Shown: piece after piece, positions 49,210 through 60,560 of the stretch
Layout of the letters: each line of letters opens with the position of its first letter
Numbering within the stretch: position 1 is the stretch's first letter
Assembly: GCA_963575745.1 (NCBI GenBank)
Contig: CAUYUJ010019248.1
Location: 567,391 to 631,390, forward strand
Direction of reading: 5' to 3'
Length of the DNA stretch: 64,000 bases
From: Prorocentrum cordatum
Taxonomy: Eukaryota > Sar > Dinophyceae > Prorocentrales > Prorocentraceae
Program-made: the position numbers and the translations under genes
The notes under the pieces: model-generated
Databases searched by the model: none
Told to the model about the DNA's origin: nothing
What the model saw: the letters and a program-made list of their open reading frames with translations, nothing else

Positions 49210-49445
49210 GCGACAGGGCGGAACCCAAACGGCATTTTTCGTTGTTTTCGTTTTGTTTTCGTTTTCCCTCGTTTTTTACTGTTTTCCCTAGCGTTTTTGT
49301 TTTTTTCGTTTTTGTTTTCGTTTTCCCTCATTTTGTCTTCAATCCACCTCCACCGCAGAACGACGTCGAAAAACGAAAGCGGCCCACGAAATCGCCCAAA
49401 CACCGCTTAGGTCCAGCCCAGGCCTCCGAGGTGCGAGGCGTGCAC
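49210..49445 (+). repeat. AAACGAAA/CGTTTT-rich repeat, copy 2
   Basis: Repeated CGTTTTCGTTTT words, then AACGAAAGCGGCCCACGAAA and AAACACCG, matching 34970-35010. Confidence 0.65.
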
Positions 49446-49566
49446 GGTGTCGGGCCGAGTGGCGCCCGCGGTCCGTTTCCTCGACGGGGCGCCCCTGCGC
49501 CAGAGGAGCCAGTCGCGGATGAGCCCAGAATCCCAGCGTCCTCCCCGTCCCTCCTGCTCCATCCCC

Positions 49567-49700
49567 CCTCCTCCTCCTCCTCCTCCTCCTCCTCCTCCTC
49601 CTCCTCCTCCTCCTCCTCTTCCTCGTTCGCCTCCTTCCCCAAGAATCCCAGAATTCTCCTCCTCCTCCTCCTGAGCCTCCTCCTCCTCCTCCTCCTTCGC
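49567..49700. repeat. (TCC)n microsatellite
   Basis: TCC runs at 49567-49615 and 49655-49697. Confidence 0.94.
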
Positions 49701-50680
49701 CCCCTTCTCTGCTCGTCTCTCCATGCCCTGGCTCCGTGCGCGCAACACGCGCGCGCATCTCCCTGAGGGGCCGCCACGGCAAGCCGGAGTCTCGGTTTGA
49801 TGGCAACCAGAGGGGCAATATACCCAGGGGTGGACACAAAGGAAGAGCGAGTAGCGAATGGGAAGGGCGGGGGAGGACGGAGGGAGCGCGCCAGAACGCC
49901 CCTGAAGCAGTCATAATTCGGAGCACTAGCAAGGCATCGCGCGTGCAACGAAGGCGTCGGACAAAACGCATGTTGCGGTGCTCTCCCTTGCGCGTCTGTC
50001 GCCGAGAACGTGAATTTCATGGGCCGCGCACCTGGATCTATCTCGAGCGGCATCTTCATGCGAGTCTCGGAGAGAGGGCGAGGAAGATAAGGATCAGGAG
50101 GAGGAGGAGGATGAGGAGGAAGAGGATAATAAGTAGGAGTAGGAGGACCGTCCTCCTACTCCTCCTCATTATCCTTCCCCTCGTCCTCCGAAGACGGGGA
50201 GGAGGATATGGAGGAGAAACAGATCCTACGGTCGATCGTTTTTGCTTTTACTCGGAGGCAGAAATCTTCGTCTACCACTTTACTACTAAGTGCACTCGTC
50301 ACCTTTATCTGAATGGTCGCCCGATCCGTGGGGAATCAGAGGAGGCCTGTAATGCCCGCACCTATGACTCTGGCTTGGAAAAGACATAACAATTCAAATG
50401 GCCGCAATATGACGAGACAGTGGCGCGATCAGAAGGAACTGAACTACGTTGGCGCCGTGCGCTAGTTTGGCGAAACGGAGGGGGTGAGGGAGAAGACGAG
50501 GAGCAAACATTGGCCTGCTCAACAGGCAAGAGGCGTGTTATGATCTCGGGTCACAGGTGGATTGTATATCTAGTTCTCGCGCGTGTGGCGGCCCCTGTGG
50601 TCCCTGGGCAAAAAACACGCCGGGCCGACCCTGGGCAACACCCAGGCGGCCAGTGTCACGAATGCCAGAACTCCTGGGGG
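49701..50680. other. No supported gene; one purine-to-pyrimidine hairpin
   Basis: The inverted repeat at 50108-50190 has arms GATAATAAGTAGGAGTAGGA and its near complement, centred at about 50149. Otherwise only short unrecognised frames. Confidence 0.55.
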
Positions 50681-51265
50681 CGGTCTTCTCAGCTTCCCAG
50701 ATCGTTCTTGGAGCGCCCCAAAGGACCCCAAAGAAGCTTCAAGAGAGCCCATGAGTCGGGATCAATATGTGGCAAGCCTCAAGATGACCCGAAACCAATC
50801 CCAAGGGGCCTAGAGATAGCCCTGAGATGGTCCTTGGTCTTTGACGGGCCCAAGAGTGCCCCCAGAGGCTAAAATTCTTTGATTTTCTAAAAAGGTTTTG
50901 GAAGGATTTGGGCGCCACAGCCTTTTCGGGCTCACGGCCGCCCAAACCCCAATATTGCCCCAATGCAGACCAAGATGCTCTCAGGACGGGCCCACGAGGG
51001 CCCCGAGACGGCCCAGGAGGCCTCCCGAGAGGGCTCCAAAGGCTCCCAAGAGGGCCCCAAGAGAGGGAACTCCGAACCAACGTGTCGAGCCCTTCGCGGA
51101 AAGATGGCCACCGAGGTCGTAAGCAGGCCCCCAAGAATCCGTCAGGAGGCCCCTGGAGGCGCAAATGACCCCCCAACAAGCCCCAAGAGGCCCCCAAGAA
51201 GGCGTCGTGTCCACGGCCCAGCTTGGCCGCAGGATTGCCCCAAGAAGCCATCGAGAGGCCTCGTC
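50681..51265 (+). repeat. R1-type repeat, copy
   Basis: TTGATTTTCTAAAAAGGTTT (50879-50898), CCTTTTCGGGCTCACGGCCG and CCAAGAGGCCCCCAAGA words; (TCC)n follows at 51265-51400. Confidence 0.7.
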
Positions 51266-51405
51266 CTCATCCTCCCCTCCTCCTTCCTCCTCCTCCTCCT
51301 TCTTCTTCTCCTCCTTATCCTTCTCGCTCCTTCTCCTCCCCCTCCTCCTTCCTCCTCCTCATCCTTCTTCTCCTTTCCTCCTCCTCCTCCTCCTTTTCCT
51401 TCTCG
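51266..51405. repeat. (TCC)n-rich tract
   Basis: Imperfect TCC/TTC run. Confidence 0.85.
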
Positions 51406-52085
51406 GTCACCGCGAGCACACCAACATACAACACGAACGAAGCAGGATGGGCCGGAGGAGGGAGCGACGCGATTCCATCATTACCCAGCGACGTACACCC
51501 TGAGGGTCTCTTGGAATGTCTGCAAGCCCTTTTTTTGGCTGCGCTCAGCCTCAGTGCGGGCGGCGCCGCGGGTCTGCCAGCAAATGCGCGACACGCCGGC
51601 GTCCACCCAGGATGGCCGGCTGCGCCTGGAAATACCCGGGCATGTCTGCAAGCCCTTCTGAACGGTCTTGGGACGACTCTCGGGGCCTCCTGTGAGCGCT
51701 CTCGGCTGCCTGGGCGACCGAAGCACCGAGCATCCCAGCAGTCCTGCAAAACCACGGGACGAGCTGGATTTTTCTGCGTTCGGAGGGTCTCTGGGGGATG
51801 TTTCTTGGGGCCCTCTTCGGGCGTCTGGTGGGTGTCTGGGGCCGCCTGGGGGTCTCGCCGGGCCGTTTGGTCACCATCCTGACCAAGCCTGGCAAATACA
51901 TCTGGGAGGCGCGGAAGTCCCGGGGGGCCCACTGCAAGGGGGTCCAATGGGTCCATGGGGACCGAGGGTGCAGAGGGTCCGGCTTGGAAAGGGATCACTC
52001 CACCCCCTCGAACTGTAGAAATACAGGACAGTGAACCTGTATTACATATAAGACATATATACATCTGTATTATAGATGTATGGCG
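51406..52085. other. No supported gene; a short duplication
   Basis: ATGTCTGCAAGCCCTT occurs at 51517-51532 and again at 51641-51656. No recognisable frame. Confidence 0.5.
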
Positions 52086-52089
52086 AGAA

Positions 52090-52167
<78 letters not shown>

Positions 52168-52436
52168 CGAAAGAGAGAGGGAAGGGATGAAGGGAGGGAG
52201 GAGGAGAGAGTGAGAGAGGTCGAGGTGATGAGGAATAGGTCAACGAGGAGGAAAACATGACTGAGTGAAGAACGTATAACTATGGTAGCTACGAGAATGA
52301 AGTATGTAGTAGGTGTGAACAAATGGGTGCCCATGTGTATTTGTGCAGACATATGCGCAACTATTTACTGCGTGAAAGCGAAGGAGGGAGAGAGAGAGAG
52401 AGAGAGAGAGGAGAGAAAGACAGAGAGAGAGGGGGA
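52090..52436. repeat. (GA)n microsatellites
   Basis: GA run 52093-52178 with GAAA interruptions and another at 52387-52432. Confidence 0.95.
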
Positions 52437-53890
52437 GGACAATGAGTGATGGAAACGGAGGAACATCCTGACGGACGAGAAACTGAAACAATTGCGTTCG
52501 AAAGCGCATATGTACACAGTTGAACCTGATGCTGCCATTTGGACTCATGTCCAAGGGCTATCCTGCGCTCAATTATACATCCGCCACCGTGCTCCGCGAC
52601 GATGAGCTTGAATCGGATTCGTAGGTATGAAATGCGCAGCTCCTGGCAAAGGAATCGAGCGCCCTCACAATTGGAACCATTGTGCCTCATCTGCAGACCG
52701 AAAGTCTGACGCTTACTTGCAAGCTCCTTCCACAAGCAAAATGCCTCACTCCAGAAGGGTTCGATTGGCCACGCCCACGCGCACTCCCAGGCCTGCCTGG
52801 GATGTCACAAGACGGGCCAATCTTACGCCAGCACGAGCGCGAGACAGCCCAAGACAATCTCCGCATGTCCCCAAGACAACACAAGACCGCCGACCGACAC
52901 CCACTGACAACTGCATGACGCTCCAGAATGGCTTTGCGTCCAATGCACGCCCCCAAAAGGGCCCCGATCAGCTCTTACAAAGCCCCCCCCGTCAGCCCCC
53001 CTGAAGATGCCTAGAACACGGAAAAGCCTGATGTGAACACGCATGCTGCACTCCACTGGAAGGCCCATGATAGCCTTAAGAAAACCAACGAGCAAAGATG
53101 CCATCACCCCTCCATCAAACGCTCATACAGCCCCAGGACGGCCCAAAACTACCCCAAGACGGCCTCAGGACATCCCAAGACCACGCCAAGGCAATTCTAA
53201 GAATGCCCAAGACCGCCGGAAGACCCAAGCGCCTCCAAGACCATTACAAGCGGCACCACGACCCCCCGGCACAGCTCGAAGACACCCACCCAAAAAGGCT
53301 TCAAGACCTCAAACAAGCAAAGTCCCAAATAGGCCATCAAGAGGCCCCACATGCATGCGCTGACAAATTCTCTTGCGACGGTTCCACCATCTACATGCAG
53401 GGCGACCACCGTGGAATGGTATAAACGCGCAGAGCTGCATCATTTGTATTCTACTTCCCCAAGCGCGGCGGCGGAATTACGCAACAGCGCCATTCGATAA
53501 TTCAAATGCTGCACAGGGGCGGAAGACTACAAGCGAGCCCACGACATCCATGATGTGAGTCCTTGTTCGACGTAGGGGCCTGGATGATAGCGACGAAGGG
53601 ATACCCGATGGTGAAGCGCAAGGGTCGCTTGTACAATCGCTGGCGGGTCATGGCTCCGGTCACTCGGCGGCAGTGTGTACACAGCTTCGCTATGTGCGGG
53701 TGACATGAAGCTGAGCACGGTGCTTAGCGTGGTGCGTGTCTATCAGCAGAAAGTGGGCATCGCTCCTCTGCAGATCTGGCCCCCTCCTCGGCAACAAGAG
53801 CTTGCCTGTCGCCTTTGCCTTCCGCACCGCTCTCACCTTCGATGTGGACGTTGCACAAGGGGCAATGTCTGGACGCTTCCAGGAGCCACC
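52437..53890. other. No supported gene; weak CCAAGA-type words
   Basis: CCCAAGAC/CCAAGACC words at about 52850-52880 and 53130-53260 hint at an old R1 copy. No convincing frame. Confidence 0.45.
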
Positions 53891-53894
53891 TGAA

Positions 53895-53935
53895 GGGAGG
53901 AGGAGGAGGAGGAGGAGGAGGAGGAGGAGGAGAGA
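53895..53935. repeat. (GGA)n microsatellite
   Basis: Pure GGA run. Confidence 0.95.
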
Positions 53936-54221
53936 TGGAGGCAACATGGAGGAACGAGTAGGACAAGAGGCAGGAGTGGCAGGAGCAGCAGTCAAGTGTC
54001 AGCCAGGCCGAGCGAGTCATAGGGCCACCGCCGATTCCAACCCTCCCGCACAACATGCGAATCCCTTCTTGCGCAACTTGACATCGGGATGGGAACGCGC
54101 TCCCACCTCGCAAACGCAAGGCGCTCCCGCGCGACCCGCCGCTTCCGACGACTTGGCAACGGGAACATCACGCGGGCCGCGCAGAGACGGGAGCGGCAAC
54201 ACTTCCGAGGGGCGCGGCGAC

Positions 54222-54340
54222 TCCTCCTGCTCCTCCTGCTCCTCCTCCTCCTCCTCCTCCCCTTTCCTCCTCTCCTCCTCCCTCCTCCTCCTCCCCTCCC
54301 CCTCCCCCCCCCTCCCCCCCCTCCCCCTCCTCCCCCTAGA
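54222..54340. repeat. (TCC)n tract
   Basis: TCC run becoming C-rich. Confidence 0.92.
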
Positions 54341-54399
54341 CGAAAGCATGTGCCGCGCTGACACAGTACAGTACTGCCACTTTCACTGACCAGCGGCGG

Positions 54400-54830
54400 G
54401 GAACTCGGGCGAGGTGGGCACTTCGCCCGCTCTCGCGCGCGCCCCCGCCAGCGCCGTCGATTTCCTTTCGATGCAGTGAGCAAAGCCATGCGCCGCACCC
54501 GCGCCGGAGCGCCACTCCCGAGCGACATGCGCACAGAGCTTGGGCGAGGGTGACGAGTCGCCCTCTCGCGCAGGCCCCCGAAGATTGTCAGTCGATGCAG
54601 TGAGCAAAGCCATGCGCCGCACCCGCGCCGGAGCGCCATTCCCGAGCAACATGCGCACAGAGCTCGGGTGAGGGTGACGAGTCGCCCTCTCGCGCAGGCC
54701 CCACAACATTGGCGAAGGGCAGATGTGCGCCGCGCCGAAGCGGGAGCGCCACTCTCAGGCAGAATCTGCGCGGCGCCGAGGTGAAAGCGTCACTTTCGCC
54801 CCGCTCGCGCGTCGACGAAGTTCTGTGAGA
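54400..54830 (+). repeat. 124-bp tandem repeat, 2.5 units plus diverged unit
   Basis: GAGCAAAGCCATGCGCCGCA recurs 124 bases apart (54478, 54602), each with GAGGGTGACGAGTCGCCCTC and CTCGCGCAGGCCCC. Diverged GCGCCGAAGCGGGAGCGCCA units follow to about 54830. Confidence 0.88.
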
Positions 54831-54857
54831 AAAAGGCAGATGCTTGCTGCGCCCAAG

Positions 54858-54980
54858 CTCCTCCTCCTCCTCCTCCTCCTCCTCCTCCTCCTCCTCCTCC
54901 TCCTCCTCCTCCTCCTCCCTCCTCCTCCTCCTCCTCCTCACTCCTCCCTCCTCCTCCTCCTCCTCCTCCTCCTCCTCCTG
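54858..54980. repeat. (TCC)n microsatellite
   Basis: Long CTC/TCC runs. Confidence 0.95.
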
Positions 54981-55224
54981 AGCTCGCCTCTCTGGACGAC
55001 TGGGCGCCGCGCCGAGGCGAGCACGACACATGTCGGCCCTTCGCGCGCGAGACGTGCGCCGCGCCCCGCTCCTGCCGCGCACTGCGCAAGATCGGCGACA
55101 CAGCGCCCACGTTGAGACGAACAGCGCTGACGTGTGGCACTGTCTGCTGGACCGGTGAACACGGGACCCCCTAGATCCGGTTGCTGCTGGCCGCCCAGGT
55201 GGCAGAGCAGGCCTGTGCACCAAT

Positions 55225-55368
55225 ACACTTATATATATACATATATATAAAATAAATACTAATAATATTATTGATAATAATAGTGGTGATAATAATAATA
55301 ATAATAATAATCATCATCATCATAAACATAATCATAATCATAATAACAATAACAATAATAATAAATCA
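55225..55368. repeat. AT-rich (AAT)n/(TA)n tract
   Basis: TATATA runs, then AATAATAAT and CATAATAAT words. Confidence 0.9.
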
Positions 55369-55689
55369 AGCTGGCCAGCGCTCAGCAGCCAGCGGGCCCC
55401 TCACCCGCCGCCCCCTCGAGCAGCATGCGAACATCGAAGCTGGCACGCATGGGCGTGTTGGGACTGGCGCGCGCCAGGCCGCTCAGCGAGCGTGACGCGC
55501 TCGCGCTCGCGCGCGGCCCCTTCTTCCGAAGGCGCGGCGAAGAGCCGCGGGCGGCGCGCCCGAGCGGAGATGCGACTTCGGGGGGCAGCCTGGAACCTGA
55601 AACGACAACACCGCTCCGCTCGATTGCCCGCGACTCGCCTTCTAGTCCGCCACCGTACCGCAGGCATTGAGTGGAATGTCCTGCGGTCC

Positions 55690-55839
55690 CCTGACCTTCC
55701 AGAGAGCTATTTTTTAGCACGGGAAACATAACAACCAAAAAAAAACACGAAACGAAACAGCCTAAAACCAAGACATATAATAGCTCTGGGATAGGTTTTT
55801 AAGTCGCGTGCTATTTTTTAGCCCTCCTGGAAGGTCAGG
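55690..55839. mobile_element. Fold-back element with GACCTTCCAG ends
   Basis: 150 bp. Left CCTGACCTTCCAGAGAGCTA; right end read inward CCTGACCTTCCAGGAGGGCT; both continue into an A/T run and AGCACG. Possible 4-bp flanking repeat GTCC. AT-rich middle (ACATATAATAGC), no coding capacity. Confidence 0.8.
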
Positions 55840-55984
55840 GTCCTTTCGAGCTCTCTGTGCAGAGTATTGTAAGTGCTCTCTGCGGATTCCAAGGCCTGGA
55901 TGTCCCGGCGCTTGCGGGCGGCTCGCGCGACTTGTTCAAAGGCCTCGGGAGCGCAGCTGGGATTCCACGCGCCCACCATGGTTT

Positions 55985-56160
55985 AGCACGTGGATTTTGC
56001 CAATGGATTCTGCCCAGATTTTGCCGATGGATTTTGCCGATGGATTTTGCCCATGGGTTTTGCCAGTGGATTTGTCCAGATTTTGCCCATGGATTTTGCC
56101 CATGGACTTTGCGAATGGATTTTGCCTAGATTTTGCCGATGGATTTTGCCCATGGGCGTG
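55985..56160 (+). repeat. GATTTTGCC minisatellite
   Basis: About ten units of 15 or so bases, GATTTTGCCSATGG, in tandem. Units in frame read as repeated MDFA/GFC peptide, which I take as incidental. Confidence 0.92.
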
Positions 56161-56337
56161 ATTAAAGCTTTTTGCCGTCACGGCGCTGACGACTATGATG
56201 TGTAGAAAGGCCGTTGTGGTATCAGTTGGCGTTTCCTTCACTTTCGTTGTGCTGTGGCAGTGGCTGCACCAACATAGAACCAATACTACCTGAGTCCAAC
56301 AACGCCTGGGCACCACTGTGACTGTGAGCGCCCGGCC

Positions 56338-56652
56338 GCAAGTCCCAAGCGACGCTCTCGTTTTTCCAACAGCTTGGAACCGACTTCTACTGTTTGAGCC
56401 CGCTTTGGAACCGTCAAGGAGGTCATTTTGGCGAGGAAGTCTTACGCGGTTCTGCGATTTGGCACCGCCATCCCATTGTTTGGAACCAGGTTCCAAATCC
56501 TGTTTTCGGGGAAGCCCCAAGCGGAACGCTCGCTTTTCCCATTGCTTGGAATCGAGTTCTACTGTTTGGAACCGCTTCGGAACCGTCCAGAAGGCCATGT
56601 TGGCGAGGAAGTCCTGCGCGGTTCTGCGCTTTGGCACCGCCATCCCATTTAG
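56338..56652 (+). repeat. 172-bp direct duplication
   Basis: TTGGCGAGGAAGTC and GGTTCTGCG.TTTGGCACCG recur 172 bases apart (56430 and 56602). Confidence 0.88.
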
Positions 56653-56739
56653 CCTCATACGAATTGCATCAAGGGTCCAAACCTGGCTCCAACCCTGGGA
56701 CTGGCCTCCCCCCCCCCCCAAGGGGCCTCCTCTCCTCCT

Positions 56740-57165
56740 CGGCCTCCTTCTCCTTCTCCTCCCTCCTTCCCCCCCCTCCCTCCTTCCCTCCTCCTCCTCC
56801 TCCTCCTCCTTCCTCCTCCTCCTCCTCTCCTCCCCCTCCTCCCTCCTCTCCTCCTCCTCCTCCCTCTCTCCTCCTCCTCCTCCTCCTCCTCCTCCTCCTC
56901 CTCCTCCTCCTCCTCCTCCTCCTCCTCCCCGTCGCCCCCCGTTCACCTTGTGACAGGCTCCTTGCCCCTAACGGGACGACGCACCACCTGCGCTCGCCCG
57001 CCGGACGCGCATCGACCGACCCTCTGCAAGATCCACGAACTTTCATCACGGCCCAGTATGATCCCTCTGCAAGATCCAGTCTGCTCCCAGGGCCCTCCCA
57101 GCCTCCTCCTCCTCCTCCTCCTCCTCCTCCTCCTCCTCCTCCTCCTCCTCCTCCTCCTCCCCCTC
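56740..57165. repeat. (TCC)n microsatellites
   Basis: TCC-rich 56740-56930 and a pure run at 57104-57160, separated by mixed sequence. Confidence 0.93.
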
Positions 57166-57640
57166 TTCCTGGAGACCTCGTGGGCTGCCTTAGAGGCTCT
57201 GGGAGCCACCACAAGAGACCGGAACCATTGCAGCACCCTAGAAGCGTTCCAATGATCTTAGCACTCTCGACTTTTTGGTATTCAGATCACCCCAATACGG
57301 CTTCAAAGCCTACAAGAGATGCCAAAGAGGCCACCGATGTGGCTCCAAGAGGTGGAATGCGAACCGACATTTCGTGCCTTCCACTCACAGAAAGCCTCCG
57401 AGACCGCCCGGACCTTCAGAAGAGGCCCTCGCGAGGAGGAGGAGGAGGAGGAGGAGGAGGAGGAGGAGGAACATTCATTGCCTTACAGCGCTCAAAGAGG
57501 CCACCGAGACAGTCCATGGATGCCCCCGAGCTGGCCTCCGAAGGCGTCCGACGGGCCAAGGGAGGCCTAAGGCCGCCCAAGAGGCCCCCTGGAGGGCCCC
57601 AAGGGGCCTCCTCTCCTCCTCGGCCTCCTTCTCCTTCTCC
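57166..57640. other. No supported gene; GGA run and R1-like words
   Basis: GGA run 57435-57470; AAGAGGCC words at 57570-57610. Confidence 0.5.
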
Positions 57641-57664
57641 TCCCTCATTCCCTCCCTCCCTCCC

Positions 57665-57815
57665 TCCCTCCCTTCTCCTCCTCCTCCTCATCCCCGCTAC
57701 CTCCTCCTCCTCCTCCTCCTCCTCCTCCTCATCCTCATCCCTGCTACCTCCTCCTCCTCCTCCTCCTCCCCGCCTCCTCCTCCTCCTCCTCCTCCTCCTC
57801 CTCCTCCTCCCCGTC
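57665..57815. repeat. (TCC)n microsatellite
   Basis: TCC runs with CATCCC interruptions, leading into the tail module. Confidence 0.94.
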
Positions 57816-57829
57816 TTTCTCCCCTAATT

Positions 57830-57978
57830 GCTCACCTGAGGGTTTCCACGACGGCAGGGGGAACACATCATCCAACATCGTGGCCAAGCTTTTGCCCAAC
57901 GCTTGAGCACAGACACGCTGCCAGAAGCCAGCCAGGAGGCGGCGGTGATTCGCCGTAGACGTCTTCGAACATATTCGC
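57830..57978 (-). repeat. Tail module after (TCC)n, copy 2
   Basis: GGTTTCCACGACGGCAGGGG, GAACACATC and GGAGGCGGCGGTGATTCGCC then GTAGACGTCTTCGA match 13420-13565. Confidence 0.7.
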
Positions 57979-58139
57979 GATCGAAAACAAATATGCGCCT
58001 CGCCCCGGTGGAAACGCAATGTTCAATAAAAAACCTGTGCGCGGCGTAGGTGAGGGGACATTTCGCTCTCCCAGGCGCGGACCCGATTCTTGTTATCTGG
58101 CGAACGGCACGGGAGCTTACTTTGCAGGACAAGCCACCT

Positions 58140-59110
58140 CGCCTGAGAACCACAAGACGGCGCCAAGAAAGCACCAATGCGGCCAAAGGTCGCCCCAAGA
58201 CGTCGCGACCCAGTCGTTGAGGGAAGCCACGGTCGATAGCAATATGGCCCCACAAAGTCCCCAGAGGCTCCCAAAAGGCCCAAGGGGGAGTGTAGACGAT
58301 CTACATTATATTGCTCTCTCGCGCGCTCTCTCTCTCTCTCTCGCGCTAGCGCTATATATACACATGCATCGCTGTGTATAGATAGCCCGTGTGTTTTGTC
58401 AATATTACTCTTGTTAGATCTCTGTATGTCTCTCTCTCTCTCTCTTCCTCCCTCTGCCAGTATTCCCATTCATATGTTTTTTTATAGGGCCTGGGACGCC
58501 GGAAAAAGCCCCCCCCCCCACACGAATTTGGCCCTCCCCGGGCCTCAGGGCAACCCTTCAGACGACCAGGGAGAACCTCACGAGAGCCCGAAGACGGCCC
58601 CAGACGGGTTCCAGGCGTTCCAGCGCGTTCCCGAAACGACCCCAGAGAGGCCCAATACGGTCCACGACGACCCCCCCCCAAGGATCGCTCCAAAACGTCC
58701 CAAGAGGCCTCCAAGAGCACTCCCAAGAAGGCCCCAACAATTATTGATGTTCTATTAGTTTTTGGTGAATTTTGGGGTTCTCCTCTTTCGGCTTCCCGAA
58801 ACTCCAAGACGGTGGTCTTCTGGGCGTCCGAAGCCGCCTGGGAGGCCACAAAATCGCCCAACAACCATCCGAAAGGGCTTCCAGGCAGTCCAAGAGAACC
58901 CCGAAACGACACAACAGGGGTCCAAGGTGGCCCTAAGAGAGCCCCATGGCGGCCCAAGGTGGCCCCAAGACATCCTCCGAAACATTCCAAATCGTGATTT
59001 AGTCGTTCGGGAAGACCGCGCTTGTAGGCAAGGTGGCCCGAGGAAGCCCCCAAAGGCCCCCAGAACACGCCCAGGATGCCTCCAGAAGGCCTTGAGAAAA
59101 CCATAACAAC
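58140..59110 (+). repeat. R1-type repeats, two blocks
   Basis: CCAAGA/CCCAAGACGTCG words at 58150-58290 and 58555-59110, with an AATTATTGATGTTC lead at 58737. CT microsatellites (58317-58345, 58428-58445) lie between them. Confidence 0.65.
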
Positions 59111-59754
59111 TTTTGTGAGGCCCCCAGAGGCTCTCCAAGGAGGATCTCCGCAAAACGAGTGAGGATAATGGGGAGAATGCGCAGGATATGGCCATGACGA
59201 CAAAAAGAAGCATGGAGGAAGGATAACGAATAACATTGTTATAACAGCGATGCCAGAAAAAACAACAAGGAATTATCGCACAATTGTCGGTTTGGCCTTC
59301 CTGCCATTCCGCCTGCATACCAAGCTTCAAGGACCACGGTGCACGGCGCGAAGCGCCACTGCAGTCTTGTGTATATATATATATATATGTACATGTGTAC
59401 GACGCCTGTGCAGAACTTGAATGACCAAGATGCATGGCGCGAAACGCCATTGTCGCATTGCGTGTACAACTAGGAACCATGACGAGGAGTAATGGTAAAA
59501 GGAAGAGGAAGGAGAGGAGGAGGAGGACGAGGAAGAGGAGGGAAGAGTAAGAGAGGAAAAAGACCTTGATATGCAGCCCTGGTGGAATCTGCCGGCCCTC
59601 CCGCAGGGCGCAAGGCTGTGAAGTTTGCTGCGGGATTGCTGTCATGTTTTAATGTTTTTGTGTTTACTGCCTCTTGCTGCCTGCTTCTCCAGTCCCGTCT
59701 CCTTGGTAGGCCTGCTCGGCGGGCCCGCGCCGCCCCAAAAATCACCTGGAGAGT
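59111..59754. other. No supported gene; an about 95-bp duplication
   Basis: CAAGCTTCAAGGACCACGGT ... GGCGCGAAGCGCCACTGCAG (59321-59376) is repeated in changed form at 59413-59460. A GGA-rich tract lies at 59500-59555. Confidence 0.55.
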
Positions 59755-59776
59755 GTGTGTGTGTGTGTGATTGTGC

Positions 59777-59872
<96 letters not shown>

Positions 59873-59873
59873 C
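59755..59873. repeat. (TG)n microsatellite with a CG core
   Basis: TG run interrupted by GCGCGCGCGC near 59776-59790. Alternating purine-pyrimidine over about 115 bases. Confidence 0.96.
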
Positions 59874-60064
59874 CTTCTTTTGAGGGCCTTCCGCGCGCAC
59901 TCTTCCCGCTTGGGACTCTCTCGGCCTCGTCGCTGCACGCGAAGCTGCGACCGCTAAACAATGTGTGCGTGCTTTTATGCTTTACCCAAATTCGCTACAG
60001 CGGTGTCCCTGTTTAGTTAGCTCCTTCCGCCAGCGCAGACGACCCCTGCCTAGCCGCCGACGCA

Positions 60065-60560
60065 AACAGTGTGTGTATATATACACATATATATATATAA
60101 CTCGCGACGTCGCCCTGGCCAACTGTTTTGGAACAGGGAGGGCCAGACGTATGATATAACGGACGGTGGCCACTGCGGCAGCAGGGGCGGTCCTGAGCCG
60201 CCTCCTACCCTCAGACAGCTCGTGCCGAGTAGGCTTTGGGATGGCATCGGGAGAACTTTGAGCACAAAAGCGTCGGATGGCATGTGCTCTGAGAGAGATC
60301 AGCTGGCATCCGAGTGCGTCCGTATCGCCAACCATGCTAAACATCAACTTTTTCGTTATATATATCCAATGAAAAAGCACAAGCAAAACAACAAACACAC
60401 ACACACACATTCTTTATATATATATATATATATATACACACAGCTCGCGACGTCGTCCTGGCCAATTGTTTTGGGACAGGGAAGGCCAGGCGGATGAGAT
60501 AACGGATGCGGGCCTCTGCGGCAGCAGTGGCGGTCCTGAGACGTCCCCTACCCGACCCCG
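60065..60560. repeat. About 150-bp direct repeat, two copies 350 bases apart
   Basis: From a TATATA run through CTCGCGACGTCG, CCTGGCCAA and CTGCGGCAGCAG to GGCGGTCCTGAG: copy 1 at 60065-60205 and copy 2 at 60413-60541. The second copy touches the end of the YR-2 reading frame. Confidence 0.85.
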
